Positions 23,018 to 35,100 of a stretch of DNA of 64,000 nucleotides are shown here, in pieces. The notes beneath the pieces are model-generated. The model had not been told where the DNA came from. It saw only the letters and a list, made by a program, of their open reading frames with translations, and ran no database searches. Each line of letters begins with the position of its first letter. Position 1 is the stretch's first letter. Both the position numbers and the translations under genes were made by a program. This DNA is from Siphonodentalium dalli (taxonomy: Eukaryota > Mollusca > Scaphopoda > Gadilida > Siphonodentaliidae), in the NCBI GenBank assembly GCA_032622095.1, contig CP136067.1, forward strand, positions 49,391,899-49,455,898, in the 5' to 3' direction.

Positions 23018-24800
23018 AAACATCACAAAGACACCGAGTACAGAACCATGTACAATAAACTAACCAGACAAGTAAATAAAGCAATTAAACGGGAAAAAGG
23101 GAATCTTGGGAAAGGGTGACCACCGAACTTGGGGAACGACAATTAGATGTGAAATTCTGGAAAACATTTAAAATTTTAACTAGCCAAGCCACCTCCAACA
23201 ATAATGACAAACCGCTCAAAGACGAGGCCGTCGAATCATTCACAAACAACAAAGACAAAGCCAAAAATTTTGCAACGTCATTACAAAACATCCACAAAAC
23301 CCACACTGGGGACCATTTCAATGAAAAATTCAGGAAAAATGTAATTGAACATGTAAGACAAAACAAACAAACGTACGGACCTTTATAATATCCCATACCA
23401 GAGGCAGACGACAAGCATATATTAGCAACTCCCATCACCTTCCTAGAAAGTCAAAACTGCATCAAGCGTGCAAAACCAAACAAAGCCCCAGGGGATGACG
23501 AATTAACTTTTGGAATAATCAAACAGGGCCCCAAATCACTGTTCGAGAACTAATATACAACAAATTCTTACAACACGGCTACTTCCCTAAATCCTGGAAA
23601 TCCGCTATTGGGGTGATGACTCCAAAACCGGGCAAAGATCACAAAATAGCTACCAACTTTAGACCAATCAGCCTACTTCAGTGTCTGGAAAAAACTTTTT
23701 GAACGAATCATCAGCACTAGAATATTATCTCACTTAGAAAACCAAAACTTTAAAAATAAATTTCAACGCGCATATCGTAAAGGCAAAGATGGAACCGAAC
23801 ATATCTACAGAATAGTTGAAGACATGCGCATAGCATTGGATCGAGATTGGGAGGGGGCCGCTATTTTCTTGGATGTAGAGAAGGCATTCGACTCAGTGTG
23901 GCACCAAGGCCTTCGCTACAAACTAAAAACAACTACCGACATCCCCACCAAAATGATACGATTCATCTCCTCATGTCTCATGCAAAGATATATCAAGGTA
24001 AGGGTGGGTGAAGAAATCTCAGACAGTGTAGATCTTAAAGCCGGTACGCCCCAAGGGTCGGTCCTAAGCCCGCTACTTTTTCTAGTATACGTCAACGACA
24101 TCCCCCACAATCCACTTCATAACATACAAATATCACAATTCGCCGACGATTTGGGCCTTTGGACCACAGGAGGGAACCCCAACATGTTAGAATTAAGACT
24201 ACAAAAACAGCTCAATGACCTGGAAGTATGGTGTTCCAAATGGCGCATCAAACTTAACGCAAACAAAAACCCAGTTAATCGTATTTAGCAGAAAACATAC
24301 CAAATGCAAACTTAATTTATCCATCTTTGGGGAAACTTTCGAACAAACCCAGGAAGCAACTCTACTGGGCATAACCCTCGACCACAGACTATCTTTTCAC
24401 CCCCATATTAAAAACATTTCGACCAGGGCCTACCAAAGAATTGGGCTATTAAGGATGCTCAGTGGCACCTCATGGGGACTCAATCCAGAAACCCTGATTA
24501 AACGTTATAAGCAATATATACGGCCAATCATGGAATATGGGGCCATCATAATAGCCGACCTTCCCAAATCCACACTCAATAAACTCCAAGTTATACAAAA
24601 TATAACATTAAGAATGGCACTCCAGGAAAACATACGTACCCCCATCAGGACGTTACATGACACAGCCGATATACCAACATTCCGCGTTAGATTACAAACA
24701 CTAGCCGCAAACAGTCTTATGAGACTACAAGGCAGCACCTTAGTCGACGAACTAGAACTTAGGAAAACATTACTTACCAAAGACAAAACATAAATAGCTG
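23018..24800 (+). mobile_element. 5'-truncated Jockey-like LINE, ORF2 remnant
   Basis: The reverse transcriptase region of a non-LTR element, broken into frames at 23116-23388, 23389-23823 (several stops), 23824-24288 and 24215-24793. Motifs in order are KPNKAPGDDE, FLDVEKAFDSVWHQG, GTPQGSVLSPLLFLVYVNDI and FADDLGLW (the catalytic Asp pair), then GITLDHRLSFHPHI and RPIMEYGAIIIADLP. The FADDLGLW form and thumb motifs suggest the Jockey clade. There is no endonuclease, so the copy is 5'-truncated. At least four frameshifts or stops make it dead. Confidence 0.85.
23824..24288 (+). pseudogene. RT palm fragment of Jockey-like LINE
   Basis: This 154-codon open stretch holds the RT core: LDVEKAFDSVWH (first catalytic Asp), GTPQGSVLSP and FADDLGLW. 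It shifts frame near 24280, where the thumb continues in the frame of 24215-24793. Confidence 0.85.
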
Positions 24801-25326
24801 GCCGGCGAGGCGAAGTTGGTTCTGGTTCACCGGAATAAACCCCTCAATGGCCATGCCATCACTTCCCCAATTCAACAAACACTTTCCAATCAACACATAT
24901 AAATAGACTTATCTCACAAAACTCATAAAAAATGCGAGGTCGATCAGGTTACTAACATAGCTCAGTCACAAGGAAAGTAAGTATACAAGTATATAGCACA
25001 CAATTCAGTCATTCCCACCAAGCGAACAGGTAATTTTGAATTATGTTTTAAAAGGGCTCGATGAGACGTACTGCTCATCGACAGGATATCACAGTGAATT
25101 GGCCACGCCCTCTCTGCAGTAAAGCAAGCCCTAAATAAAACCCACTGTTGAAACTCAGCATAAATCTGGCAGGAGTCGAGCGGGACAGTTCATTATTGCT
25201 TTGTCTGTCTGCTGTTCCTCTTGTCAGACACTGAGCACGGGTGAGTTGTGCGGTCGCGATCTAGGTTGCAGCTGCCCCCGTGCTTAGCGCCAGTGAGATG
25301 GTTTTGGATTAGGCTTAGGACGGATT
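24801..25326. other. LINE 3' remnant, then 5' leader of the ORF1-like element
   Basis: No gene. From about 25150 the sequence leads into the ORF at 25327 and is partly matched, in reverse complement, by 27546-27700 (for example the GACGGTTTTGGATTAGG region before the ATG and GCACGGGTGAGTTGTG). Confidence 0.5.
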
Positions 25327-26160
25327 ATGGACTTGATCCCCGAAGCCGCGTTGCTTGCAGTGCAAAGTAGTCGGGTAGTTAACATCGCTAGTTGGTCTCT
25401 CCAGTCTAGCGGAGGCTACTTGACACTTTGCTTGGAGTTCCGGACCAAAGATGCTGGTAACCAGAGATCTAAAGACCGGGACGTCAACGCCAAAGCCACC
25501 CGCTGCACCATGCAGAAGATGAAGACCGGGCATACGAAGAAGAAGACTCCTTCTAGGCGCCGAAGGGACGCTGCTAGACGGGCGAAGTGGAAGAAGAAGA
25601 TGGGGCCGACCGTTGATCGACCGGTCACCCCTCCCCGTGTGGTTCAGCCGTCTATAGTCATAGCCGGCGGGTCAAAGTTGTCTGAGAGACGCCCAGACGC
25701 CTCGACCTGCATGGAGACTGACTACATTGAACCAGCTAGCAGGGACTCCGTGGATCTACCGGAGGTCCCTGCTGTCGTCGTCGAGGCTAGCGGAGACAGG
25801 GGCGTGGATACCACCCCAGATGTTCCTGCCACCAGCTTCGACGTGGAACTGGACAGTTTTACACCTCGGACACCGGATTACCAACACATCCCGGTGTCCT
25901 CCAGCTCCACCAGCACCAACAACAACAACAGCACCACCAGCACCAGCTCCACTCTCTCTATCGAAGAAACAGTTAAGATGGCGCTGGAGACTCAGGCAGA
26001 GGCCGACAGACTGTTGGCGTCGACCAAGGCGACAACCTGAGGTTCCGACAAAGAATGCAACAACAGGAACAACAACTAATAGATCTCCAACTACAACAAC
26101 AACAACAACAAACAGAACTCCAACACAGAAAAAAAAAGAAAGCCAAGAAAAAGAAATAAC
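25327..26160 (+). CDS. Unrecognised basic ORF1/gag-like protein, copy A
   Basis: The ATG at 25327 opens 237 codons: a conserved N-terminus (MDLIPEAALLAVQSSRVV..WSLQSSGGYL..CLEFRTKDAG), then a strongly basic stretch (KKTPSRRRRDAARRAKWKKK), then an acidic/proline and Ser/Thr/Asn-rich tail. The frame closes at 26040, but the next frame continues directly with a Gln-rich stretch and a KKKKAKKKK end at about 26158, so a frameshift is likely. I do not recognise the family. Two more copies (26784-27545 and 36005-36520, both minus strand) share the N-terminus and basic block, so it is a multicopy mobile-element protein rather than a host gene. RNA or DNA binding is inferred only from its charge. Confidence 0.6.
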
Positions 26161-26783
26161 TATGTCTAGATCATTTTCATTTCACCCTCACCAATCTCAT
26201 GTTAATGTAACACCATTACATGTATCAAATTAAACTCAACAGTGGGTTGTGGGAGAGGGGTTCCGCCCCTTTCAAATCTTCCCGGGAAAGTTTCCCAAAC
26301 CCCCCATAGCAACTCAGCATAAACAATCTATTGTGTATGTACTAACCCATTTATGCAACATCCACAATATCGACCGTCTAAAAAGACTAACCCAATATTA
26401 AAACGTAGGGTAGCGGACTCAGGCCCAAGATGGCTCATTGGGCGCTGATGAATGTCCTCGGGCGGCATAGATACCCTTTTGGTGGCCGTAGTATAAGCCA
26501 TTGAGTAAAATTATCCCACGCACCAAATACAATTTGTACGGGTGGGCGCAAGTAATAACGGAGCTTGCCTTTACACATTGTTTGTTGTTTGCCTGTGTGG
26601 TCGCAGTATAAGCTATCACATAACAATCTCCCTCAAACTGACTTTTAGATTTAGAGTGGGTGATTTGGGGTGGCAGCCCCGGGATTATCGGAAGCACCGA
26701 ATGGTAACTCCCCTTAACCCCTCATGTTTTTGCCTTTAATTTGAATCAGAAAAAAAGAAGCAATTTAAGATGTTTTCTTAGGT
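26161..26783. other. 3' region of the ORF1-like element, hairpin motif, no gene
   Basis: 26241-26290 carries the phrase GTGGGTTGTGGGAGAGG with a GGGG-TTCCG-CCCC hairpin (26257-26269) that recurs in the repeat family at 28.3 and 29.0 kb. CCGTAGTATAAGCC occurs near 26484 and again near 27999; its reverse complement is near 49716 and 49937. Confidence 0.5.
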
Positions 26784-27545
26784 TTAACGTTTCTTCTTCC
26801 TCTTCTTCTTTGGGTTTTGTTTCTCTGTTGAAGAGGGTGGTGCAGGAGGTGGACTGAGTCTTGCTAGAATGAGCCTGGTCCTTTCTTCACTTTCTTGTGC
26901 CAATTTTAGTGCTTTGTTGGATTCGTCGATGGCTTCTTGACTTCTGTCCCTGATGGTGTCGGAGATGCTTTTGGAGGAGCTGGGGGACACCGGGATGAGA
27001 TGGAATTCCGGTGTCCGTGGTGGAAAGCTGTCCAACTCCACATCGAAGCTGGCGACAGGAACAGCAGGGGTGGTGTCCTGCTCCCTTTCTCCGCTAGCCA
27101 CGGCAGCAGCAGGGACCTCCGGCAGATCCACGGAGTCCCTGCTGGCTGCCACGATCTCGGTCTCCATGCAGGTCGTGTCGTCTGGGCGTCTCTCAGACAA
27201 CTTCGACCTGCCGGCTGCGACACTGGACGGCTGGTCCACATGGGGAGGGGTGACCGGCCGATCAACGGTCACCCCTATCCTGCTCTTCCACTTCGCCCGT
27301 CTGCCAGCGTACCTTTTCTTTCTGGATGGCGTCTTCTTCTTCTTTTCCTTCTCTGACTTCAAATTACGGGAGGTGGTCTTGGAGTTGGTGTCCCGGGCCT
27401 GCGATCTCTGGATGCCAGCATCTTCAGTCCGGAACTCCAGGCAAAGGGCCAGGTAGTCCCTGCTAGACTGGAGACTCCAGTTAGCAATGTCCACTACCCG
27501 ACTCCTTTGCACTGCGGCCAACACGGCTTCTGGGATTAAGTCCAT
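26784..27545 (-). CDS. Unrecognised basic ORF1/gag-like protein, copy B
   Basis: This minus-strand relative of the ORF at 25327 is arranged tail to tail with it. The ATG at 27545 gives 253 codons: MDLIPEAVLAAVQRSRVV, CLEFRTEDAGIQRS, KKTPSRKKRYAGRRAKWK, a PVTPP segment, CMETEIVAASRDSVDLPEVP, and a final coiled-coil-like stretch (ALKLAQESEERTRLILARL) with a KKKRKKKR tail. It is fully open, which suggests recent activity or constraint. Function unknown; the architecture (globular N-terminus, basic middle, helical and basic C-terminus) would fit a nucleic-acid packaging protein of a retroelement, which is inference. Confidence 0.65.
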   Translation of the reverse strand: MDLIPEAVLAAVQRSRVVDIANWSLQSSRDYLALCLEFRTEDAGIQRSQARDTNSKTTSRNLKSEKEKKKKTPSRKKRYAGRRAKWKSRIGVTVDRPVTPPHVDQPSSVAAGRSKLSERRPDDTTCMETEIVAASRDSVDLPEVPAAAVASGEREQDTTPAVPVASFDVELDSFPPRTPEFHLIPVSPSSSKSISDTIRDRSQEAIDESNKALKLAQESEERTRLILARLSPPPAPPSSTEKQNPKKKRKKKR

Positions 27546-27739
27546 AATCCTAATCCAAAACCGTCTCACCGGCGTCAACACGGGGGCAGCTACATCCGAG
27601 GACGCGGTCACACAACTCACCCGTGCTCAACGCTCTGACAAAGAGGAACTAATAAGGTCGAAGCAATCACGACCTGTTCGCTCCACTCCCTGCCATGAAT
27701 TATGACAAACTGACTTACAATCACATACACAAATTTAAA

Positions 27740-28451
27740 CACATGCTTTCAACCACACCCGTGCGCACATGAAGACATAACTACTAGCGATAACACTCGG
27801 TACCCAACCTTCAGAGACATACCACCAACAGTCTGGCCTCAGCTGCTTCCTCATCTGCACATCACAACCCAACCAGGTCAACGGGTTCTGAGACTCACAC
27901 ATGAGTGCAAGGGGGGCATTGCACCACCGAGAATTGGGGAGCCCCGACCGACCTTAAGTCAACCGGCCGGCATTGCACACCCTTCCTAGAGTTGAGCCCG
28001 TAGTATAAGCCCTGAATACAACAGACTAAGGCAACGGAGTTCATGCATTCACTAACTTGGACACTAGTTAACAACAAACCACTAAATAAAAAGATATCAA
28101 CTAAGTCAAACACACACAACTCGTATTACAAACAAGGTAAGTCTTCTCGCTGGTCCGCTTTTGGAATGGGGGGGGGGCTTTGCTTCCAGCTAGGGTGGCA
28201 TGTAACCCATACTCCACAAGCAAGCATCAAATAACTATTAAACACTCACAACCAAACTCAACAAAAGCTCTTCAGCGGCACTATGGCATTCAAACGTGGG
28301 TTGTAGGAGAGGGCTTACAGCCCTTTCAAATCTTCCCGGGGGGATCTCCCCAAACCCAAACTCTGCGTATTTGATCAGTTGCGTCATTTATAGTATCGCT
28401 CCGTGGTGGCGGCAATATAATGCACGTACCTGTAGATTGGACACGCCCAGC
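27740..28451 (+). repeat. Dispersed repeat family B, long copy
   Basis: The segment is shared, in reverse, with about 49060-49660 (phrases GGCCTCAGCTGCTTCCTC, CATGAGT, GGGCATTGCACCA, CCGTAGTATAAGCC, GGAATGGGGG..GGCTTTGCTTC) and with shorter copies at 30.76-31.3, 37.86-38.05 and 50.99-51.17 kb. Every copy contains CTCTTCAG.GG, and four of them also carry a hairpin. Near 49.0 kb the family lies directly ahead of a LINE ORF1, so it is probably the 5' region of that LINE family. Confidence 0.65.
28225..28451 (+). repeat. 227-bp direct repeat, left copy (R)
   Basis: It runs CATCAAATAACTATTAAAC to GGACACGCCCAGC and is almost identical to 28940-29166. The two flank a cdc25 fragment. Each contains the GGGC-TTACA-GCCC hairpin. 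Confidence 0.85.
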
Positions 28452-28939
28452 GTGTGGTTGGTGGTTCGACTACGTCACATTGGTCGGCGATCTGGCGCTT
28501 CAGACAGTTCTCAGAGGATTTGGAACGACCGAAAAGACACCGAACTGGTCTACGACGGGTGGAAAACTGGAAACGGAACATAAAATTCAGTGATACATAT
28601 ATCATGACATACATAACTGTTTTTCATCGTTGACAATGAATATCTTTTTATGTTAGTTTTTGTTATAATGACCAGTTTTATATAGGGATTAACCAATTAC
28701 TTGCTCTAACACGCTTGATACAATATTGTGTGACATATTAGATTTTATTCCATAAGAATTAAAATTACAACATATTCGTTTTTTATAAAACAAGACTACA
28801 ACCAGCTTCTTATTGAATGAAATACAGATAAAACTGAAGATTGCTCTATCTATTCATTTTACTATATTGTTTATTTATGATGCAACGTAATTCGCGGTGC
28901 AATTGTCTTGCTCCGAAGACACACACTATATTTCAGATT
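28452..28939 (-). pseudogene. cdc25: Orphan cdc25 exon b fragment plus intron
   Basis: The fragment is nearly identical to cdc25 copy 2 at about 34272-34763. It holds the 5' half of exon b (28452-28566, acceptor CCAG then [30 protein letters not shown]) and about 370 bp of the intron before it. The exon is cut off at the junction with the left 227 bp repeat. The close match to copy 2, closer than copy 2 is to copies 1 or 3 over exons, suggests recent copying. It cannot make a phosphatase: no catalytic exon is attached. Confidence 0.85.
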
Positions 28940-29166
28940 CATCAAATAACTATTAAACACTCACAACCAAACTCAACAAACGCTCTTCAGCGGCACTATG
29001 GCATTCAAACGTGGGTTGTAGGAGAGGGCTTACAGCCCTTTCAAATCTTCCCGGGAGCATCTTCCCAAACCCAAACTCTGCGTATTTGATCAGTTGCGTC
29101 ATTTATAGTATCGCTCCGTGTTGGCGGCAATATAATGCACGTACCTGTAGATTGGACACGCCCAGC
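28940..29166 (+). repeat. 227-bp direct repeat, right copy (R)
   Basis: Same start, length and end as 28225-28451 with only a handful of substitutions. The sequence after it (TCCTCGCATGG) is not cdc25. Confidence 0.85.
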
Positions 29167-30290
29167 TCCTCGCATGGTGGTGGAATTATCCAAATAATCC
29201 TTAGCAATGCTCGCTTCTACAACATTGGAGTGAATATAGGTCGTGAACTACATTTATATGGAGTGTATAGGCTCGCAAAGGACTTGTTTGTGCTATGAAG
29301 TGTAGAATCGAAAAATAGGGGCTCGCCGATTCTGCATAATAAAACAATAAAGAGCGTTCACAATCAGCATATTCTTGAACTGGTGACAGTGAAAAGCGTT
29401 TGCGTTTGTTTGCAGAACCATGCCAGTTTGACTACTTTCGGCATTCCAAACGCTCTTTATGTTTAACCACATAAGGAACATAAAACGGATCTCTCTTTGG
29501 ATTGTTACATTCATCCGACTAAGGGTACGTTCACACAGCTGGCTAATTGTCATGAAATTCTCGATAGATGGCTATCTGGATATATATTGCAAATGTTTTA
29601 GTAGTCAGTATTGGAATTACAGTATGTGTCTTCGATCGATTATCGCTTATTTGAGTGTGAAAATTCCACGAGTTATTGCACAATTGATGCTTGCCAGACA
29701 TTTAAAGACCGGATCCGAGCAATTGTCCGTTAAAACAACGTATATTGCAAATACATCACTATGCATATAGTTAAATGAGAATGTTTCTGCATACTGAAAC
29801 AATAAAGGGCGTTCAAAGTCAGTATATTCCGGAACCGATGACAATACAAAGTGTTTGCTTTTGTTTGCATTAAATTGAACGCAGCTTCTTATTCTTAGAT
29901 GGTTTTTGAAGTATACATGTATAAAGTGTGTATAATGGCATAAAGTCTATGTATCGGATTACACTGTCGATTCTACCAATTGGCGTAAACGTGTATATAT
30001 TTTTAGTTTTTTAGGTTTAATGTTCAAAAACCACACCCGTTTGACTACTTTCGACATTCTAAACGCTCTTTATGTTTAACCATATAAGAAACATAAAACG
30101 GAACGCTCTTTGGATTGTTACATTCCTCCGACTAAGGGTACGTTCACACAGCTGGCTAATTGTCATGAACATCTTCATAGACGGCTATCCGGATATATAT
30201 ATATTGCACATATTTGAGTACTTAATGTTGGAATTACAGAGTTTGTGTCTTCGATATTTTTATCGCTGTTTGGAGCGTGAAAATCCACGA
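29167..30290. repeat. Duplicated ~0.7-kb repeat with AACGCTCTTTAT motifs
   Basis: 29345-29770 and 29800-30390 are two copies sharing AACAATAAAG.GCGTTC, CTTTATGTTTAACCA.ATAAG, GGTACGTTCACACAGCTGG and TTAAAACAACGTATATTGC. Pieces recur at 38.13-38.23 and 55.24-55.68 kb. No coding signal. Confidence 0.6.
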
Positions 30291-32053
30291 GTTATTACAC
30301 GATTAATTCTTGCCAGATATTTAAAGACTGGATTCGGATTCAGTTAAAACAACGTATATTGCAAACATCTCACTACGTATAAGTGCGTGTAGTTTGTCGT
30401 TCGCATCTCGACATATTACAGCCCTCTGTGTCAATTTGCCTGCTAAATTGTCAGGCAAGCGTGGCAGTGTGTGAACATAGGCCAATCGCGGGATTCTCGT
30501 CATAATTTTCGAGTCAATATTTGTCGATCCACAAAAAAAAAAACGCGACACAAGAATGGTTTGTAATTATATCACTTTCGAATATGTCCAAAATACTTCA
30601 TACAACACGTTTCTTTGTGAGTGGACACAAAGAAAACGACGAGTAAGTTTGTTTCTAAAGTGGTAGACTATTATATTTACCATTAATTATATGTTCAGTA
30701 GAATAATTATACAATGTAGTGTATAACTGTCGTTGCAAGGTGTTTAATCAATCTAATGTAAGACATGCAATGTGTTGGAAAGGATCAAGCACTGGCGATA
30801 TTTTGTTCTTAATGGCCTTTCTATGAATTCAACGTACGTGCCCCTCACGTGACCAGAAAGATCTTGGATTATCAAATTGAATAATGGAGTGAATTTCATC
30901 AGCTAATATGGTACCCTTTCCCATATGCCACCAGCCAAGGCGTGACTATCGGCATTTTCGGGTTTGAGGGTGCGATAAGCCGGCCCTTTATTAATTGTTT
31001 TTGCGAGCTGCTAAGTGAACTATGTGTTTAGTTATAGGTGGTGTTACCACATAACCACACACAGTGAAATTTAATAGTGCCGAAAGTGTGATAGGCTTTT
31101 CTCGTCATGGAGTCTAGAATGCACCTAAACATGACTCAAGCCAACAATCTTCTCCAAGTCCGGAATGGCGGCGGGGCTTTATTTCTTGATGTGGTGGAAC
31201 GCACACAGTATTGTGTATGGTAGTTATGAATATATTAACAAACTAGACATATGCTCTTCAGCGGAATTATACAACACTACCAAAGTGGGTTTGGTTTCTG
31301 TTGAGATTGTTAGTTAATTCGGCCCTGTCCATGTGGCTTCTGTGTAGGAAATCGTGAAAATATTCTAAGTCGAGCTTATGTTGAACGCTGAACTAGGACT
31401 TAAAACTACTTAATAACGAAGGGGGTAAATTTGTCTCCGTTATTTCCACTGCTTCTCGTCTGAACTACTCCTCCATCACTTATTGGGACATGTAGCCAAT
31501 GGGGAGAAGACTTCATATGTATGCAATCTGGAATATAGCCTGGTATAACAATTGGGAGTAGTGAATACTAAATTGATACACCAAACAGTTAACAGATTAC
31601 ATATATATAGCTGTATACAATATCGACTCACGGGGGAAACCACAAAACTAAATTCGATTATTCTCATTTTAATATAATATTATTTACAATATAGCACTTC
31701 CTGAGACGATAAATATATATTAAAAATAGTTATTTGTCATGCACATTTTATAAATACAAACAATAACAGTATCACAGACAAGCTTACAAAGAAAGCACAT
31801 TTCTCAGACACCGAACAATCAGTAGCAGGAATTTTCTCCGCAATTAGGCCATGTTTATCAATTGAAAAAAAAACTATCGTTTTGATAGTAAAGTAATATT
31901 TCAACTCTAGTCAGATTAGTGTTCAAAGGACCAGAAGAAATCATGTAGAGCACTAATGGGAGGCAATGCGAACAATAAGAAAATAGCTACGTGACAGCCT
32001 CTGAGAAATAACAGATATAATTAAACAACGATAACAAAACAAGTAACTGATAA
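30290..32053. repeat. 3' flank of cdc25 copy 2, including repeat B; part of tandem duplication unit
   Basis: 30290-31170 corresponds to 38130-38860, and 31540-32053 to 38995-39378, in the same order and with a similar offset as the cdc25 exons. Copies 2 and 3 therefore arose by a segmental duplication that includes this flank. The repeat B copy is at about 30760-31300. No gene is visible. Confidence 0.65.
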
Positions 32054-32179
32054 CTAGAATCTCAATGATCTCTTCTTCTGTCTATTAGACCATGATTTAG
32101 ACTTCGCACGGAAGTGACGTAACTGGGACGAGTAATCATGGTGCAGCATTGGTCGATATGACTGTGGGGTGCAGAGCGC
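32054..32179 (-). CDS. cdc25: cdc25 copy 2, last exon (f)
   Basis: 126 nt from the CCAG acceptor to the TAG stop (32054-32056), encoding [16 protein letters not shown] through KKRSLRF. This is the conserved C-terminal tail that packs next to the active site and is needed for CDK recognition in known Cdc25s. Confidence 0.92.
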   Translation of the reverse strand, partial: ALCTPQSYRPMLHHDYSSQLRHFRAKSKSWSNRQKKRSLRF

Positions 32180-35100
32180 CTGGAAAGAGAATGCATGCAA
32201 ATAAATAATATGATACACGTATTGACTGAATTGACACCATGCATAAACCAGATTCAAGTCTTGCTTGCCGTATCAGAAAGTACAATAGTTGTGTCCGAAA
32301 TGAAGGTTAAATGTAAAATTCCATCATTTTTTATAAATATCATGTGCTTAAAATAGCCGATTTTAGGCGAGCAAACGACTTTTTGTTTTTCATCCTTTTC
32401 AAATCAATCCATCTATACTATTTAGCAATGTCAAAACTTTTGACAAATGTTCATATATGTTATTAGGATTGGAATAAAATATGTTTACACCGAATGTAAA
32501 ATACCATAAGAAGAGATGTTCATAAATATCATTAGATTAATATAGCATATTTTGGTGTACCGCCAACTTCTTATTTGATTTCATTCAAATAGACACCGGG
32601 CTACAGAATGACACTTGGCACACAACAACGAAACGCACCTGTTTGGATTCAAAGAATTCCTTATATCCGCCATGCAATATGTAGATTTCAGGATAAAACA
32701 GGTTCGGATAATTCTCGGCATTCATCTCTCTGTCCTTCTGTCGCAGGTGTCTCAGCCTAAAATAGAGAAACAACATCATTAAATAAATACAAAAGAATCA
32801 ATCACGTCACATACACCGCCCCAGTGTATGATGGAGGGACAATTTTAAAAGAAACATGACAAGTTCCGTATAGATGCAGCATTGTTTGATGACCAAAATA
32901 ATCGCATATCAATGATCAATAATTTCATAGAAGCCACCAAGCGTGATAACTATATTAGGGTTGTTTACTACTTCAAATATATCCAAATTAGATTGGGATT
33001 TTTTTTAAAACCACATTGATACTTACATTTTCGGACCGCGTTCAGATGAGAACTCGCAATGAAAGATGACGATGGTTCGGCGATTGAGGGAAGCGTCGCT
33101 AAGAAACTTTTTCTCGATCATCGCCTGTGTGTGGAGATTCTCAGCTTCCTGTAAATAATAGCATATGACTAAAATGATTGTTGCAGGTGATGGGAATTTC
33201 AACATTAAAATTCTTAGAGGAATCACATGTAAGCTCTCATGAACGCCGGGTTATCGGAAGCCCCACTCCCCAAAGCAGTTGGAAGTATAATCTGAACATT
33301 TAATACGGATTTTCGTCTACAATTCACAATATCAAAAAATCAGTGAGCAATTAATGTTATAATTGAGAAAGCGAAAGAAATGGAAATTGTACGGAACCAT
33401 GTTCAGTACAATGTTATCTAATTAAAAATTTAAGTGAGAAATTCAAGTTATATTTTAGCTAGGACCACAATGTCTCAACAACACCGTGTCAATTGCCCTC
33501 AAACATGAGTATTCCAAATGAATATAGGATTTCAGAAACCATTGCAACAATTACAGTACTACAGATGTAACAGCAAAAATTGACGTACCTGGATATGCCC
33601 GCCTTCGTACTCATAAGGGTATCGGCAGTCAACGACCACAAAATCATCCGTGCTGTGACTGAGTCGGCCTGATATTAGGTCTTCTAACTGTAAAACAGAA
33701 ATGACAATGTTATAAACTATGCTGCGTATTAATAATCTATAAATGGAGCACGAAATAGTCATAAAAATTCCATCATTGCACAACTCCGAATACATATTGT
33801 CCATGTTTTATACGCTGCATAATGTTGTCATAATTTGGCACATTTGCTGAATCTTTATGCTGCCATATTGTAGTCAATTTGCTGCACATATTGCTGACAT
33901 GAGCGTTGTGTTTTGGTAGTTATGACAGACATATGTTATTATATATGAACAGTTCAGCATATGGGCTTGCGATTCAGCCTCTGGTTCTTTCGTCGCCTAT
34001 TTATTCGGTTCTTTTGACGATTTGGGACTTTTGGAAGATCCGTTTAGGCAACGTTTAATTTGTTCGTATCGGATATTGAATATACCAGAAAGGATTGTTT
34101 TGACTGTTAACTCACTGTTTGTGGGGAGATGTACCTGAGGTCCTTGTGTCGACCAGAAATGACGGGCAGGGTGTGGCTCAGGGTCCCGTCACCAATCAGA
34201 CTCTCGTTGGAGGTCATCGAGTTGAGAGCTTCTTTGATTTTCTGGTCACAATTCGTTGATTTCTCTACCAAGTGGCGTTTGGTTGGTGGTTCGACGACGT
34301 CACATTGGTCGGCGATCTGGCGCTTCAGACAGTTCTCAGAGGATTTGGAACGACCGAAAAGACACCGAACTGGTCTACGACGGATGGCAAACTGGAAACG
34401 GAACATAAAATTCAGTGATACATATATCATTACATACATAACTGTTTTTCATCGTTGACAATGAATATCGTTTTATGTTAGTTTTTGGTATAATGATCAG
34501 TTTTATATAGGGATTAACCAATTACTTGCTCTAACACGCTTGATACAATATTGTGTGACATATTAGATTTTATTCCATAAGAATTAAAATTACAACATAT
34601 TCGTTTTTTTATAAAACAAGACTACAGCCAGCTTCTTATTGAATGAAATACAGATAAAACTGAAGATTGCTCTATCTATTCATTTTACTATATTGTTTAT
34701 TTATGATGCAACGTAATTCGCGGTGCAACTGTCTTGCTCCGAAGAGACACACTATATTTCAGATTGTGCTGGTTGAAAATCGAATACTGCATAGATGTAT
34801 GTTGATTAATTGGCATTTACTGTCGTGTAATTTTATCTTTGTTTTTTTTTAAATTTATTTGGTGTTGTTGGTTTTAGCAACAATATGAAAAAATAACTTC
34901 GCGTACCTCAGATTTAGTTGGTGTCTCTGATTGGAGAAATGCACTGAAGCTACCATCATGATTGTTGGTGTGTGCAGTCGGTGTCTGGAAAACAGAAAAC
35001 AAACGGTTTTACTACAACAGAGAGAGAGATATGTTTATTATATCAATAATACGCATAATGTCAACAATTAATGACAAGGGTTTACAATAGGGATCGGAAG

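Noticed and set aside
25416-27456. ORFs in other frames over the ORF1-like copies
   Set aside because: Overlap the conserved basic protein in a shadow frame; their conservation is a by-product.
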